In this document: positions 21,757 to 33,700 of the stretch, piece after piece
Numbering within the stretch: the stretch's first letter is position 1
Layout of the letters: every line of letters begins with the position of its first letter
From: Byssochlamys sp. IMV 00236
Lineage: Eukaryota > Ascomycota > Eurotiomycetes > Eurotiales > Thermoascaceae
Reading direction: 5' to 3'
Assembly: GCA_001931875.2 (NCBI GenBank)
Contig: MSJH02000448.1
Coordinates: forward strand, 1-52,076
DNA: 52,076 nucleotides
Notes under the pieces: model-generated
The model's input: the letters and a program-made list of their open reading frames with translations, nothing else
Told to the model about the DNA's origin: nothing
Database searches by the model: none
Position numbers and translations under genes: made by a program

Positions 21757-22322
21757 CTACGTTGCCCGCTCAGAGTACAAAAGAAGCTCCGATGTTTTTT
21801 TAAGCATCCCAGTTACGTCTGAACCAACAGACTCTTTAACCCAACGATAGCATGTTCCTGTTCATGATGAACTATAGTCAGGATCAACACGGTGATTGAG
21901 TTTCTACCGACAAGATAGACTTTGCTTTCTTGATCAACCTTTTCCTTTAATTTGTCTAGACTCTCTTTAATCGGTCTGTATCGTTCGTCCTGTAGGAACT
22001 CGTGATATGACTTTATTTCGAGATGATTTTCTTCGTTACCGTTCAATAGGTCAAGATCATCTAGTTCGTCTATAGAAGTGGGTAATGTTGTTTTGGTGGT
22101 TTTAGTGTTGATCCATTCAAAAGGTTCATCGGATTCTGATTCGAGATAAATATTCTTTGCTGCACTTGTCAACAGGTCGCGTGCCTCTTGGACAATCGGA
22201 AATGAGGCAGGCTTCAGCTTGGATTCTTTAGTCATTTGCGGTTTTGTAGAATGAGGAGGATTGATCATTGGATTATTCAGCATTTGCATATAGGCGTCCT
22301 CACCATCATTATTATCGGTCAT
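21757..22322 (-). CDS. Uncharacterised conserved-looking acidic protein
   Basis: Exon 1 (22322-21908) and exon 2 (21857-21757), joined by a 50-nt intron (GTAGAA..CAG), encode 171 residues. Without splicing the frame would end 28 residues later in non-conserved-looking sequence; with splicing it ends VGTCYRWVKESVGSDVTGML and a helical tail LLLYSERAT. Other parts: FPIVQEARDLLTSAAKNIYL, an acidic linker (SIDELDDLDLL), and SYHEFLQDERYRPIKESLDK. I cannot name the family. It is mostly helical and likely intracellular. The donor is non-standard, so the 3' exon is less certain than the rest. Confidence 0.65.
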
Positions 22323-22440
22323 CGTTAAAGTTTAAAATCGAAAAAAGAAAAAAGAAAAAAGAAAAGAGCACAATCTTTAAAAATAGAAAGAGAGAAAATA
22401 AAAGTGTGACGTGTATGACATCAATGAAAAGTTTATTGAT

Positions 22441-23554
22441 CTAATCGTCCTCGTCGCCTCCATTTGGGTAATGCATTGCGCACTTGACTTGAGTGAGTTC
22501 GTGTGTTCTGATGTTGATGGCTGTCAACTGGTTACCATAGACACAGCCGGTATCCACGCCAAAGGTGTACTGTTGTAGGTTCAATCCCCGTCCGGCGTCA
22601 TGTCCATAATAGATCATTGTGTTATTCACTGTCAAGCTCTTTTGATATGAGTTCCATTCGACTGCCCATTGTGTGCCTACTTTGTCGCGTGTGGGTATGT
22701 TATGTTTGTCTATATCACGCATGTTCATAACTAAATAAGGAACTTGATCTTTGAGTGCTGGAATGCTAGGGTCAAGACCGCCATGAACCACAATAGTATT
22801 GTTTAGGAATGGAAGGTGAAGGATGACAGGACAGGACGATAAATAGTCATAATCTTCTTTGGTCATGTTTCTAAAAAGAAAGGGTATTAGTAAGAAAGAG
22901 TAAGAAAGACGATTGGATATATAAAACTTACAATGCAATTGGTTCATGATAGTTGCTAAATTTGAGTGGATCAGGCACGCTGCCTTCTGGCATCACAGCC
23001 TTCGGTGGAGCCATAGATCCTTGGCCGTTAACTAACTCAAAGGTCTTGAATCGAATTAATTTATCATCATGGTTACCACGGACACAGAGAGCGCCCAATT
23101 CTTTTGCTCGTCGAATGACACCTATGCTGTCTGGTCCCTTTGAAGTTAAATCTCCCGCCAAGATAAGCTGGTCTCTATCAGTATAATTCAATGCGCTTAT
23201 AAGTGCATTAAATTCGTCGATACACCCGTGAATGTCACCAATGACAAATATGCGTTCCTTTTGTTGAAGTGATGTATCATTATTTGTTACAATTTGTGTC
23301 ATGTGAGAATAAGGAGAAACTGGATAGTTGGAATTATTATTCGCACTGTTGCCGAGTGTATTGGCTGCATCTTGTCTCTTCTTGTTGTCAGTGACAACAA
23401 CTGCGACAACAATGACGATAATAATAATGACGACAGCAGCAATACTGGCTCCAATGATTTTCCATAGTCTCTTTTGTTTCTTTGTTTTATAATTTTCGGG
23501 TATGGCGTCTATGTATTCTATACTCTCTGTGCTTTTGTTATTGAAAAATGTCAT
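22441..23554 (-). CDS. PPN2: Ppn2-like vacuolar metallophosphatase (endopolyphosphatase family)
   Basis: Type II membrane protein of the calcineurin-like phosphoesterase family; yeast Ppn2 is a Zn-dependent vacuolar endopolyphosphatase. Exons 23554-22932 and 22870-22441 give 350 residues. After a short cytosolic N-terminus comes one membrane anchor (IIGASIAAVVIIIIVIVVAV), then metal-binding motifs GDIHG, GDLTSKGPDS, GNHDD, VHGGLDPS and a C-terminal YYGHDAGRG. N-glycosylation sequons (NYT, NNT) suit a lumenal domain. An in-frame upstream ATG at about 23620 would add 22 residues; I prefer the one at 23554 because the anchor then sits nearer the N-terminus. Confidence 0.85.
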
Positions 23555-23992
23555 GCTAACAACAAAAAAAGAAAGAGCAGGTTCTTTTCCTTCCTTTCCA
23601 TTTTTATATTGCAGCTTCATTTTTGAATCTCAGTTCTGTCTTTTAAGGAAGAGATATTCTTCACCTTTAATACATAGGCATCACATCTTGGCACATCATT
23701 TGGGTAGTACACAGTTTTACTATCTTTAATAAAATATTATCATCTCTAATTTTAGATTTGATGTTTATGCTAAGAATTGCTCAGGCAAAAGGAAAGAACA
23801 ACACTTTGACTTTGCTTGGAATCAGTACTATTTAGCCGAGACAGTTTCAAACATAGCCGCTAAAGGGATTTTCCATTTATAATAGCTATTTTTCATGATA
23901 AGCCACTACAATTGAAGCTTGCTTATGAAATCAATGAGCACTACCATTGAATCTTTGCTGCTGCGATTATAAACTCGCTCGCTTCACATAGG

Positions 23993-24012
23993 CACACACA
24001 CACACACACACA
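23993..24012. repeat. (CA)n microsatellite
   Basis: About ten CA units. Confidence 0.85.
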
Positions 24013-24672
24013 GATATGCCATTTGTTGCTTATCTGTTATATCGAGACTGTTTCTCACAAATAGATATTGTGAGCTGATAATAGCAATATGAAGGGTCCT
24101 TCTTTGAAGTGTTCGGAAAACGAAAAAGACATGAGCCGAGGTTTCAAAAAAGGATGACTCCGAACAGGAACTCCATTGGCAATGCATTGTTTTTTATAAG
24201 AAAGCATTCACTTTTAAGTAAAAACTAATGATTTATTAGGCACGTAGACATATATGATTTGATGATGAGGGATATCTTGTCGCTACAATAATTTTCTCAA
24301 TGAGCCAACAGAATAAACCCATTGATCTTATCGTGTCTAACAATAATAAACACATTTTAAAACTGTTTTCTTCAGTCGTTTTTTATTGACAATTGGTTAT
24401 GCAAAAAAAAAAGAAAAAAGAAACTGAGTGTCCTATTCGCTTTGTTTCGAAAATATGCATTATATCTTCCTTTATTGGATGTCTCTTTGATACTATTGAT
24501 CCTGCAGGTCAAAATAGACTATAATACGCATCAAGTAATATTGAGTGTAGATTGTGAAGATTTTCAAAGTAAAAGTAATATGCTACTTTTTCTAATCTTT
24601 ATGAGAACATGATTAAAGATACAATCTATATATATTAATTCTCAATATCAAATAATCTTTACTATATAGTCT

Positions 24673-24849
24673 TCATGAATGGATCTCGGACTTGTAGTCC
24701 TTGGAGACAAGAATCACAACAAAGTGGCGGTCTGGTGCTGTATAAGGAGAGAGAATGGGGGTATAATAATACTTGGGCTTTGAATCAAATAACAAGACGG
24801 AGTGTGCGGAATTGGGAAGGATAGTAATAGAAGATTGGAAATAGCTAAT
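24673..24849 (-). other. Short coding-like stretch, possible gene relic
   Basis: A minus-strand frame between two stops reads SITILPNSAHSVLLFDSKPK, then YYYTPILSPYTAPDRHFVVI and LVSKDYKSEIHS. It has globular-protein-like composition but no start codon in context and no recognisable family. It could be a 3' exon or relic of a lost gene. Confidence 0.2.
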
Positions 24850-25696
24850 TCAAAGAAGGGTGATATTATGATGCTTGGCCATCTTCAATTCTGGCAGCAA
24901 CGAGCTCTGCCTGTAGCTAATATAATAATAATCCGCAGAGACAAAAAAAAAAAAGAAAAAAAAAGGGCCAACCTTCCTTATAGTTTCAAAGGGTAAGAAA
25001 GGATGAATTAATTGTCTATGTATGAGGACATTGTTATTAATTACACACAAAATAAAGAAATACAATTCATAAATGTATTAATTGTAACAATTTATTGATG
25101 AAATGCGGGTCTGTGTAAGCAACTGTTTAAATGAGCGGTCAAGGGTAAAAACATTATTTTCTATAGAATGTGCTTTTAAGTTATTGTTATCTATTGTGAA
25201 ATAGTAAACACCACGGGAGTTAGTTCCTTTAGAGATGGGTGTTCCTTCTCATATGATGCCATATGTGATAAATAGTATTACCCTTCTAGCTTTAAGGAAA
25301 ACAATGATTTCAATGACTTGCCAAATTTAGAGTAGAATCAGTTTTCTTCATTACCAAAAACAGTATTAACCTCATTCACTTGCTTTCTATACTTCTTTTT
25401 ATTATTTGCATAAATCTTTACATTTAAATGAATTAAGAATCAATTATTATCCAAACAAACCCATTGTTTTTTGTGGTGTGCACTGACCTTTATATTGAAA
25501 CTATAGGTTTGTCTTACAACCAGTTTGTTTATGTACGGAGTTTAATTGACCAATCTAGAACGGAGTTGGATGAAATCAATGAAAACCCGTTTTTTTTTTC
25601 TCTTCTTTTTCTATTTTTTCCCTCTCTTTTATAATATCTTCTTTCAAAAAAAAAGAAAAACAACAAGATATAAAAAAGACTCTTTATTATAAATGA

Positions 25697-26956
25697 ATGT
25701 ATATGCATCATCTTTGTGACTCTGCAATAAATAGTACAACATCATCACATATGCCTCGTAATCGTAGTTTATCAGCTTCAAATTCAACCACCAGTTCAGC
25801 TTCACCCGCCTTAATAACCCGGGGTTTCGCAAGTATTCGAAGAGCCCACAGACGTCTATCCGCTTCAAGTCCTGTTTCACCTTCACAAGACTCACCCTAT
25901 GAACCAATACAACCTACAGTAGAACAATCTAATAATAATACCGATCCTCCGATCAAAACACATATTCGACTTGTACCCAACGTTGGACTCTCCAGTCGAA
26001 GCTTTGTCTTTGATGTGATCGACAAAGAGCTTGAACCAGGCATCCTCTATCGCATTGGCCGATTTTCAGATCGAAATACTATTGATCAGCGACTTTCTTT
26101 CAAAAGTAAAGTGGTGAGTCGTAATCATGCGGAAATATGGTCTGAAAATGGAAAGGTAAAACCTTTTTTTGTTGTTGTGGACAATAACCCCCTTTTTATT
26201 GACTTGTTATTTCAGATCTTTATTAGAGATATTGGATCCTCCAGTGGCACCTTTGTCAACCGTCTGAGGCTCAGTCCACCCAGCCATGAAAGTCAACCAC
26301 AAGAGATCAAAGATGGAGACACAATACAATTGGGTGTTGATTATCAAGGCGGTGTTGAGCCTATCTACCGCGCAGTACGTATCCGTATCGAGGTCAATCG
26401 TGCTGAACAACATTCGAGTCCATTTACCCGTACAGCATTTGAACAACTACGCAATCAGCTCATCGCGAGCCACGGGGGAGAAAAAGTGGGTGAAGACGTC
26501 CAGGAGTGCTGCATTTGTCTCTATGCCATCGCCCCATTCCAAGCTCTCTTTGTTGCTCCTTGTTCTCATGTTTTTCATTTCAAATGTCTTCGTCCAATCG
26601 TGTTCCAAAACTATCCAGGATTCTCATGCCCGCTATGTCGAAACTATTTTGATTTGGAAGCCAGTGTGGCAGTCGAAGTCGAAGATGTTTTGGAGGCAAT
26701 GAATCAACATAAAAAGGAAATAGCAAATGCTGCAATTGACCCAGTACCGGAAGAGGAAGAGCCCCTGACTAGTGAAAACAACCCAGTGGTTGTCGTTGTA
26801 CCCAAGGAACCGGTTGCTCCTGCATCTCCAAGTGATGAAGCCACTTCCGCTGGTCATCATTTACCAAGAAGTGACGCACTGTTATCAACCACGTTGGTTA
26901 GCCCAGTCATGCTAGAGGATATGGTTACTTCCAATAGCTCATCATCATCGTCATGA
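25697..26956 (+). CDS. FHA-RING E3 ubiquitin ligase (Dma1/Dma2-like)
   Basis: Exons 25697-26155 and 26216-26956 give 399 residues. FHA domain: RIGRFSDRNTIDQRLSFKSK, VVSRNHAEIWSENGK, IFIRDIGSSSGTFVNRLRL, the phosphothreonine-binding layout with SxxH and SSGT. RING-H2: CCICLYAI...CSHVFHFKCLRP...CPLCR. This FHA-then-RING order matches fungal Dma1/Dma2 (relatives of CHFR/RNF8), which act in the spindle and septation checkpoint. The N-terminus is Ser/Thr-rich, the C-terminus acidic and ending in an eight-Ser run. The 60-nt intron has no stop and keeps frame, so retention would insert 20 residues inside the FHA domain. The start could instead be the later ATG at about 25751 (MPRNRSLS). Confidence 0.88.
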   Translation: MYMHHLCDSAINSTTSSHMPRNRSLSASNSTTSSASPALITRGFASIRRAHRRLSASSPVSPSQDSPYEPIQPTVEQSNNNTDPPIKTHIRLVPNVGLSSRSFVFDVIDKELEPGILYRIGRFSDRNTIDQRLSFKSKVVSRNHAEIWSENGKVKPFFVVVDNNPLFIDLLFQIFIRDIGSSSGTFVNRLRLSPPSHESQPQEIKDGDTIQLGVDYQGGVEPIYRAVRIRIEVNRAEQHSSPFTRTAFEQLRNQLIASHGGEKVGEDVQECCICLYAIAPFQALFVAPCSHVFHFKCLRPIVFQNYPGFSCPLCRNYFDLEASVAVEVEDVLEAMNQHKKEIANAAIDPVPEEEEPLTSENNPVVVVVPKEPVAPASPSDEATSAGHHLPRSDALLSTTLVSPVMLEDMVTSNSSSSSS

Positions 26957-27193
26957 TCATAATAGACTCAAAAAAAAAAAAAACAAAGAGAAAGGTGCAA
27001 ATAGAATACATATCCTCACAAATTGAACGCATTTGTCTTCTTTTTTTTTTTTTCTTACAACACATAACAAAGGGCTTTCTTCCTTACTTTTTTGTAAATT
27101 GCATAAAAGAAACATTACTCTTTTTTTTTTCTGTATAATAAAACAAGTTATCACAAAAAAAGCATAAAGAGCTAAAAAAAAGGGGGGGGGGTA

Positions 27194-30100
27194 TTATGAT
27201 CCACGGGTTAAAGGTCTTTCTAAAATCTCACGTATAATACTAGATGCATTTTCTGTAGGCGTCCTGACTGTGAGACGGTACATGTTTTGTTCCAAGTTGG
27301 GTTCTAATCGAAGTAAAACACCAATCTTTCCACCTTGCTGACCAGCATCGACGATGCCTGCTCCTACAAAATTGTTTGGATTAGGGTCTACGTTCAAGAG
27401 CAGTCCGATGCCAAAGCCTTGCAGAATCGAGCCTGTGGTTGATAACTGAATGGGCACTTCGCTCTTGAGGATCACTTGATTCTCGCGTGGAGGGCCACCA
27501 ATTTGGTTCCATCGTTTAAAGAAGTTGGCGCCGTCCATATTGGTGATAGGCTCTTGGAACTTGGTCAAGACGACAGGTAGTTTCAAATGAAGCGTGTCTG
27601 CAGGACTGTATCGGATGTAAAGATCAGGTGATTCTACAAACAAATTTGTACACTCAATCGAGATAAGTCGTTGAATCTGTGCACCGGGTGCAAGTAAGAT
27701 GCCTGTGCTATCTGATCCAAGCTCAGCCTTGACCTGGTCCGAGATAACCATCAGGCTGACGTCGATCAAAGGTGCAGGCGTCTTATTAGTCAAATATAGA
27801 GCGATGCGGCCACTCGAGCCGTGGTATTCTGAGTTGACAGAGACTTGCAATTGTGCATTTTCATAGAGGACACCTTCACGGTGACACAGCAGCATATTGT
27901 ATCCCAGTTCATATCCAGTCGACAGAGGTGTGTCGGTAGGTATATTGGTGATCACAGCAGGCTTTCGAGGTTCTAAGCTCAAGTCGTTAAACATAAGTAG
28001 ATCAGGCTCGCTGCTAGAATAAACACCAGAGACAGGCATAGTGGCTGACCTAGTGGGTGGTGCATGAGTCGTGGTCTGATGAAGATTATCTGCCGAATTC
28101 GAGCGAACGGAGACCATGCGCTTCAAGGTATCCTGTCGATCTGCATTGGCTTCTCGACCGCCGATCACCCAAATACGTTTCTCCTCTGTATCGTCCTGCT
28201 TTTGATGCAGTTTGAGCAGTAAAGTCGATTCTCGTTGAGGGAACGGTGGCATCTCTTCACATACGGTCTGTAACAAGTCATCTGTTGGCATTGTCGAGAT
28301 CGAAAAGTACTCACATGCACGTTGCTGCAGTTCGGCATCCAAGACATATCTATATTGGTTCAAGACAGGCAAAATTTGGCCTTTGATCTCTGGGAACAGG
28401 TTTGCAAACTTGACATAGGTTGTGAGCAGTAACGCACGTGTTTGAAGAGAACAAAGATTGAATTTACTGTGAACAGCAGTGAATTGCTCAATTGGGCTGC
28501 ATCCACTCAAATTGGCGATCAAGTGTCCAAACTCTCCGAGGATATATCCACCGACCTTAACCATCGTTTCGTTATACTGAGGTGAGCCCAGATAGTTTAG
28601 AACTGTCTTTGCTGCGTATTCCTGCAGCTCTTCGTTATTAGTCACGATCTGGACCACACGGAACCAAACCTCCTCTCCGACTTGTTCGCCTGCGGTTGAG
28701 ATCAGCTGCAGAATAATGTCAACATACCATGAATATGTTGACGCAAATTTTTCAGCCAAGATAGCAATCTTGAGCACCATCTCTTCTCTCATGGCGTAAT
28801 CGGCTACTTGAAGATACCGCAACAACTCGGATACGATGACCTTGGCATTCGATACATCACACATTGAATAAAGCAAGTCAAGACCACGTCGTCGAACGCT
28901 GATATCTTTATCTCGAAGAGACATCAAAATCGTCTCTTGGTGTCGCTTGATGGGTTCTAGCGAGTCTACACAGGCAGCCAAATGTGCCATGGTCTCAAGT
29001 CCAAGGTATCGCACATTTGTCTCTTTGCTGGATATGAATCGACCAAGGAGTGAAGCAGCTTGTGCGCAGATACTTGAGTTGCTGTCTAAATGAATTGCGA
29101 GATTGATCGCTTCAAAGAGTACCGCATTTTGTGCATTGCTGTGCTGTACGTTCTTTGGCGTGTCTTGAGAGTTGGTAATGATGATCTGCAATAACTCGCT
29201 CAAATCACTGCGTAATTTAGGATCCTCTGTAGGCGAGTGAATAAGACAATAAGAAAAAGATGTTTCAAACGGTTGAGTTCATACACATACCTGGTGGTGG
29301 ATAGTATTGTAAGAGACGAAGACATTTTACTTGCAGCCAAGGAATGGGTACTTTGTAATACACATAATCAACGCTATATTCTCTTTCTATGAGGATCTAC
29401 ATCACAATTACTATTACACACTTGATCAAACCATTTTAAATTATTTAGTTACCCTCTTTAACCGATTCACAGTCTTTTCATAACAACCACTATACTCTAC
29501 AGGAAAACTTTGAGCTAATGTGATTACTAATGTCGTCACACTAAGAGCAACCCCCTTTTTTAAGAGATAGATACACATTAGAAGCTACATCATGAATTAT
29601 TCCAGCTCATTTCTTACCAAGTCGTGATCATCCATCAAGGACACAATTCGATCAGCCCAGTCAGTGACAGGTACCACATCTGGATGTTTACGAAACAAAC
29701 GCAGTAACGTCAATGCTGCCTTCTTTTTTGCAAAGCTTTTTGATGTCCTTCACAGTAAAGAGAAGAATTAGGTTATTTTCTTTGTTTCCCCAATTAAAAC
29801 TTACGGTGAGATCAATAAGCGATGAACATCCGTCGCAAGACTTTCAGCCATTTCTCTACCACCAATATTAGCAATAGCATGTAAAGCCAAACAATTGTTT
29901 ATTTCATTCATATCTTCAAGGTCCTTTTTGATTGAATTGACAACAAGACGAACAAGGTCGCTGTTTTCATGAAAGAGCAGTGTTACTGCCAAATACCCCT
30001 AAGGCATACGATAAGTATCACACAGTTTTTGTTGAAATATATAGCTTACGATTTGTTTTTCGCTGTATTTTGGACTTGATATCAAACTAACTGCTTCAAG

Positions 30101-30474
30101 ATGTCCAAAATCAATTTCCCAGCCGAGAATATACATGTACAATAATTTGCAAACATACTTTTTCTTTTGATATCCGTTGAGATTCCCCTCTGTATATCAT
30201 TAGTTATATAAAATGGGTTAGAATTATAAAGAATGTACCTTTAAATTTTGAGCGAATGTTGGCCATTTCTTTATTAATGCGTTTCTCTTCTAGTTCTCTT
30301 ACTCGACCTGTTTTATAAAGATGAGTGATGAGTGTATATATCTTAAAGCTGATGCTCATGTAATTTACATTTTCGAATGTCGGCTAAGTAACAAGTTGAG
30401 TTATTTCTAAATTTATCACTTTATTTCTTTTTTTTTTTACCAATAAAGACGGTCAAACCACGCATGGAGCTCAT
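27194..30474 (-). CDS. APL3: AP-2 clathrin adaptor complex, alpha subunit
   Basis: Large alpha-adaptin of the plasma-membrane AP-2 complex, linking PIP2 and cargo to clathrin. About nine exons: 30474-30441, 30383-30369 (15 nt), 30307-30239, 30189-30050, 29998-29805, 29747-29618, about 29554-29454, 29396-29291, 29226-27194; about 940 residues. Start [17 protein letters not shown] is diagnostic. [20 protein letters not shown] and [20 protein letters not shown] are the lipid/trunk signature; [20 protein letters not shown] text ([20 protein letters not shown]) follows. After a hinge comes the appendage ending [18 protein letters not shown]. The convergent FHA-RING gene ends 237 bp away. Confidence 0.95.
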
Positions 30475-30789
30475 GGTGTACTTTTTATTCAAAGAAAAAG
30501 GACAGCTGCAGTGAGTTGAGCCCCTAATTAAGGTAAACGTGCTGTGTTGATGATCAAACTCCGATGATTTTTATTAGTCTCATTGTTCACTCTTTCATAT
30601 CCCATTACTCATACTTGACAGTCATACGTTCGAGCCTTGGAAGCTACGTCTATTTTGTTTGTAATTGTGAATCATCCTAAACACCTTCTGGTCTCTATCC
30701 GGTTTTAAATCTCCTTTATCATAAGCAGTGAACATAGTTGGGAGTTACATTGAACAATATCAAACTTTATTTCTTTACAAATTCTTTTT
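30475..30789. other. Intergenic region between AP-2 alpha and Tom1
   Basis: 315 bp holding the AP-2 alpha promoter and the 3' end of the tandem HECT gene. No gene, TATA box or repeat stands out. Confidence 0.5.
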
Positions 30790-33700
30790 TTATACAAAGC
30801 CAAAGCCTGTAGAGCATTCGCTGATAGCTTTGAATAAATTGCGACGAAGATCTTCATAAGTCTTGTATTGAGGAAGGTCTATTTGGTTAAAACTATAAAA
30901 TAATGATGGTCAATATCAACTCAACCTTGCTATCTACATTTATACTTCTTACCAAGTGTGAGCAGAGGGTAAACGATTTGTATCACCAAACTCTTTATGT
31001 ATCTGAAACTTTTGAACACCATTTGAGCCTTGTAGCGCTGAAAATCCACCCAAGGGCACTTTAGAAGTGCCTGTAGCAAATTGTAACAACTTGGCTCTTT
31101 CTTCTTGATCAAACGACCTTACAGCACGCCAGAACCATTGAATCTGGGGTGATTGTATTGTATATCCCTCGTAAACCGTGTTTGCTTTCCAGTCATCTAT
31201 ATCAATATCAGGAAGACCAGAGATAAGTAACTCGAGTTCTTGTTCGTTAAATATCTGTATGAGATTAGCTGGAATAATTTCATAAAAGCCTTCAAGGAAT
31301 GCATCTACTTGCGGCTTGATCGCCAATACTAGCTTTTGCTGTGCGATCAAGTTGACATATTTATGCTTATTAGCTTCTGTCACAGCTATGTTTCTGCCAT
31401 TAGGTATAAGATCTACAATTTTGCATGTGCCAAAGTCGTCCGTTTCGACACTAAAGGTCAGATCAATCACGTTGGTAATATCGTTATCCAACATCCACAC
31501 CAGGCTCTTGTAATACTCAGGGTCTACAGTTTCCAGATCTTTGCAGTCTACCGGTCGTCCCAAGATAAGTTTATAGAATGAACGCGTAAAATAGGCGTCC
31601 AACACACGCCCGTCGTGTATGGCTTTACCAATCACTCTTCCGACAAACTTGAAATAGGACAGATGCTCTGGGTTTACGCCAGAGGCACGGTTGGGCTGAT
31701 AGGTTAATCTGTCTGCGGCTGAAGTGATAAACAGGGCATAGTTGGGATCAAACATTTGACCAGCAAGAGCAGAAAACCATTCACGAGATACACCGCCTTC
31801 ATCGACACCCTCTTCATCCTGGAAATAAACCTTGAGTTTTCCATATCTTATTTCATTGCCTGTACGATCTTGTAGTTGATGATAGGTATCTTCAAAGATG
31901 TGGTCTCGTCGTATACTGAGCTGAAGAGGTGGGAAGCGCTCACGGGAGGCAGAGGCTTTATGTAATGCCTCACTAAAGAAGGCTCGCTTATTGTCAAACT
32001 CTAGAATTTTCGGGACATGGATCAAGCAAGAGAAAGGTCCATTCAGAAGAAGTGGGCTATTGCGAATCATGGCGTTAAGTATTTTCTTGTGCTCTTCAGT
32101 AAATGCAATAAAACGTTCTTTTTCCTTAGTTGTCGTTTCCCTTGTGATATAGTCCTTGGAGATGACCATGAAGCATTCGACCAAAGGTAGTAGGACAGTG
32201 ACTACATCCATCAGTTCCTCCTTGTTGTGAATAGCTCTTAGACAAGAGCTGAGCATATCCCAAAGAGAAGTGAAATCAAGTTCTTTATAAAGACCAGAAG
32301 CAGATACTTTGTCAGTGCTTTCCTGATCCTCACTATTATGCTTACGGTTGTAGAGGAAGTACATAGAGTTCAAAATACGCAATAGTTTCATTTGATGTGA
32401 TGTTGCGATCGAGAATTGCTTTAATGCTGATGTCTCTAGTTCCCTTCCTGTATTCAGCTTTTGCAATATAGAGAGCAATATGTTGAGGTCCTTGTAAATT
32501 TGTTCCCCAGATTGTTTTGCAACCAGCTTTAGACTATCAACTATTTGATCATAGACGCCTTCAAGATGAGCAAAGTTTGACAAGATGCTGAGAGTAAATC
32601 GGAACGTGCGACTTGAGCATTCGTTTATGGTGAGAACACGCACAACGCGTTCAATATGTTCAGTAGGTATCAATGGAACCAATATGCCATGCCGCATCAT
32701 AGCGGTCTCTGACTGTGACTCTGCTTTTTCCTTTTGATTCTTGGCTAAGGATCGAATGGGGCGACATATCTTTGCTAGTACTTCCATAAGCTGTTCCATT
32801 AACCTGGTGTTATTCGTAAATGTAGGTCGTCTGAGAAGATCGATCAGCACCAAAAATGGATACTTGTGTTTACCATTCTCCATCTGTCCAAAGCTTTCAT
32901 TTTCTGACAAAAAGTAGCGAAGTGAGCGCCAATTCCATGTAATCACATAGTAAAGAATTTCTAAGCATCTTTGTGAGATCAAGTTGGGTGTCTTGCTTCC
33001 ACTGCTCTTCTTTTTCTTTTCATGATCGCTTGGCTCATTTGACTGATGAAGCAAACGGGCAAAACTATGATCGACAGCTGCCAAATCAGAGCATTCATCT
33101 TGAAGAACGCATAGCAACAATGACATGAGATCCGCACCGACTTTACGGTTTTCACAAAGATTGAGTAACAGTCGATTTAGCAGAGCCTTCACGATCGATT
33201 GTGGCACAAAGAGTAATCGCGTCAATACGGCCAGTTGGTATCGATCAACAATACGTATGGTGCTAGAGAGTCGAGTGCCCAGGGGAGACGAGGGTTGGGC
33301 ACTCTGATTGTCAGAAGGTGGGGTAATATCGACATGCTCCTGTGCTTGCTCGATAGAAGTGTCAGCTACTTCTTCATGCTCTTCCTGTTCCTGTTCTTCC
33401 TCTTGAGGCTCTGAAGAGTTTGAGTTTCGCCTCCTTCTATTTATTTCCTCCTGTTCTCTCAGTACTTCTTCACGGATATCATCAGGCAGGGCAGCAAGAA
33501 ATTCGGGATCAAGACCATCGTCAGCAGCTACCTCAATGATGGGCGCATTTCCTTCCATTTGTGCGCTAATAATCTCTGCGCGAAGATCTTCTGGAAGCGC
33601 CTCTAGAAACTCTGCGTCAAGTCCAGTTCCTGTCAAATCGAATTCTTCCCCACGGATGACCAAGCGTACACCATCTTCTTCATGCTCTTCTTGTTCTTCT

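Larger units (their letters stand above)
23555..25696. other. 2.1-kb intergenic region between divergent genes
   Basis: AT-rich spacer with no convincing complete gene. It holds a (CA)n tract at about 23993-24012, a CT-rich leader before 25696, and on the minus strand a 58-codon open stretch at 24673-24849 described separately. No tRNA-like A/B boxes were seen. Confidence 0.6.

Noticed and set aside
23555..25696. tRNA or 5S genes in the long spacers
   Set aside because: No B-box-like GGTTCGANTCC with matching A box was seen in this or the terminal spacer.
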